Of a stretch of DNA of 64,000 nt, positions 63,971-64,000 are shown one piece after another. Each line of letters opens with the position of its first letter. The first letter of the stretch is position 1. Source of the stretch: Tildeniella torsiva UHER 1998/13D (lineage in GTDB: Bacteria; Cyanobacteriota; Cyanobacteriia; Phormidesmidales; Phormidesmidaceae); contig JAHHIH010000010.1 in the NCBI GenBank assembly GCA_019358835.1, positions 124,001 to 188,000 of the forward strand, given 5' to 3'. Both the position numbers and the translations under genes were made by a program. The notes beneath the pieces were generated by a model. The model ran no database searches, was not told where the DNA came from, and was given only the letters and a program-made list of their open reading frames with translations.

Positions 63971-64000
63971 ATGAGTAGTTTTAGTTCTGATTTGACTGGT
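63971..64000 (+). CDS. Start of a gene cut by the window end
   Basis: ATG at 63971 with GGAG 4 bases upstream opens a frame of ten codons (MSSFSSDLTG) that runs off the window. Too short to identify. The AT-rich 160 bp before it probably hold its promoter. Confidence 0.5.
   Translation, partial: MSSFSSDLTG

Overview
The window is a chromosomal segment of a cyanobacterium, most likely a Leptolyngbya/Nodosilinea-like or related filamentous form. It carries psaK (photosystem I), ndhB (NDH-1), a flavodiiron protein with the C-terminal flavin reductase domain found in oxygenic phototrophs, the Hik33/NblS light-stress kinase, a UbiC-like chorismate lyase of the plastoquinone type and a CbiG-CobJ fusion. 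It is also dense in HIP1 palindromes (GCGATCGC, for example 2974-2981 and the overlapping pair at 3105-3118). Base composition looks uniformly GC-rich. I see no rRNA, tRNA, CRISPR array, prophage or insertion sequence.

Layout. 1-6.2 kb: end of an HD-domain protein, a YbjN protein, a site-2 protease, psaK, trpF, nblS and a hypothetical gene. 6.4-7.3 kb: a broken Uma2 gene and a structured intergenic stretch that may encode a small RNA. 7.3-17.7 kb: housekeeping genes (ahcY, panB, clpP, a TerC-family protein, a sulfurtransferase, an HdeD-like protein, a hydrolase, cbiG-cobJ). 17.7-20.2 kb: a VapBC-type toxin-antitoxin pair and the flavodiiron protein. 20.9-32.5 kb: an HD-GYP response regulator, a receiver-like protein, topA, ndhB, a very large GAF-domain kinase-like protein and pyrD. 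32.5-38.9 kb: a Uma2 gene, a tight four-gene operon (DUF4129, DUF4350, MoxR ATPase, DUF58), a RelE/ParE-like toxin-antitoxin pair and a DUF4386 membrane protein. 39.2-43.7 kb: the most accessory-looking part, with an AraC regulator, the remnant of a probable TetR regulator, a TPR membrane protein that seems split by a one-base frameshift, and a secreted protein clearly split by a one-base frameshift. 43.9-51.3 kb: a TRIC/YadS-like channel, recA, a TspO-related membrane protein, a CPBP protease, sbcD and a CDF transporter. 51.4-64 kb: chorismate lyase, a solo allophanate-hydrolase C-terminal-type domain, a trypsin-like protease with two PPC domains, a PAS/GAF/GGDEF protein, an SDR, a third Uma2 gene, an LpxB-like protein, an MFS transporter, an ABC ATPase and an NTF2-like protein. 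The start of one more gene is cut by the window end.

Most genes stand alone or in convergent and divergent pairs, as is usual in cyanobacteria. The only clear operons are the DUF4129-DUF4350-MoxR-DUF58 group, whose stop and start codons overlap, and the two toxin-antitoxin pairs. Several strong hairpins sit at convergent gene ends and probably end transcription. I did not find a convincing new multi-gene system. The best leads are the frameshifted gene cluster at 40.3-43.7 kb, the structured region at 7.05-7.28 kb, a pair of related inverted-repeat elements about 51 kb apart, and a 25-bp tandem duplication of the 3' end of panB.
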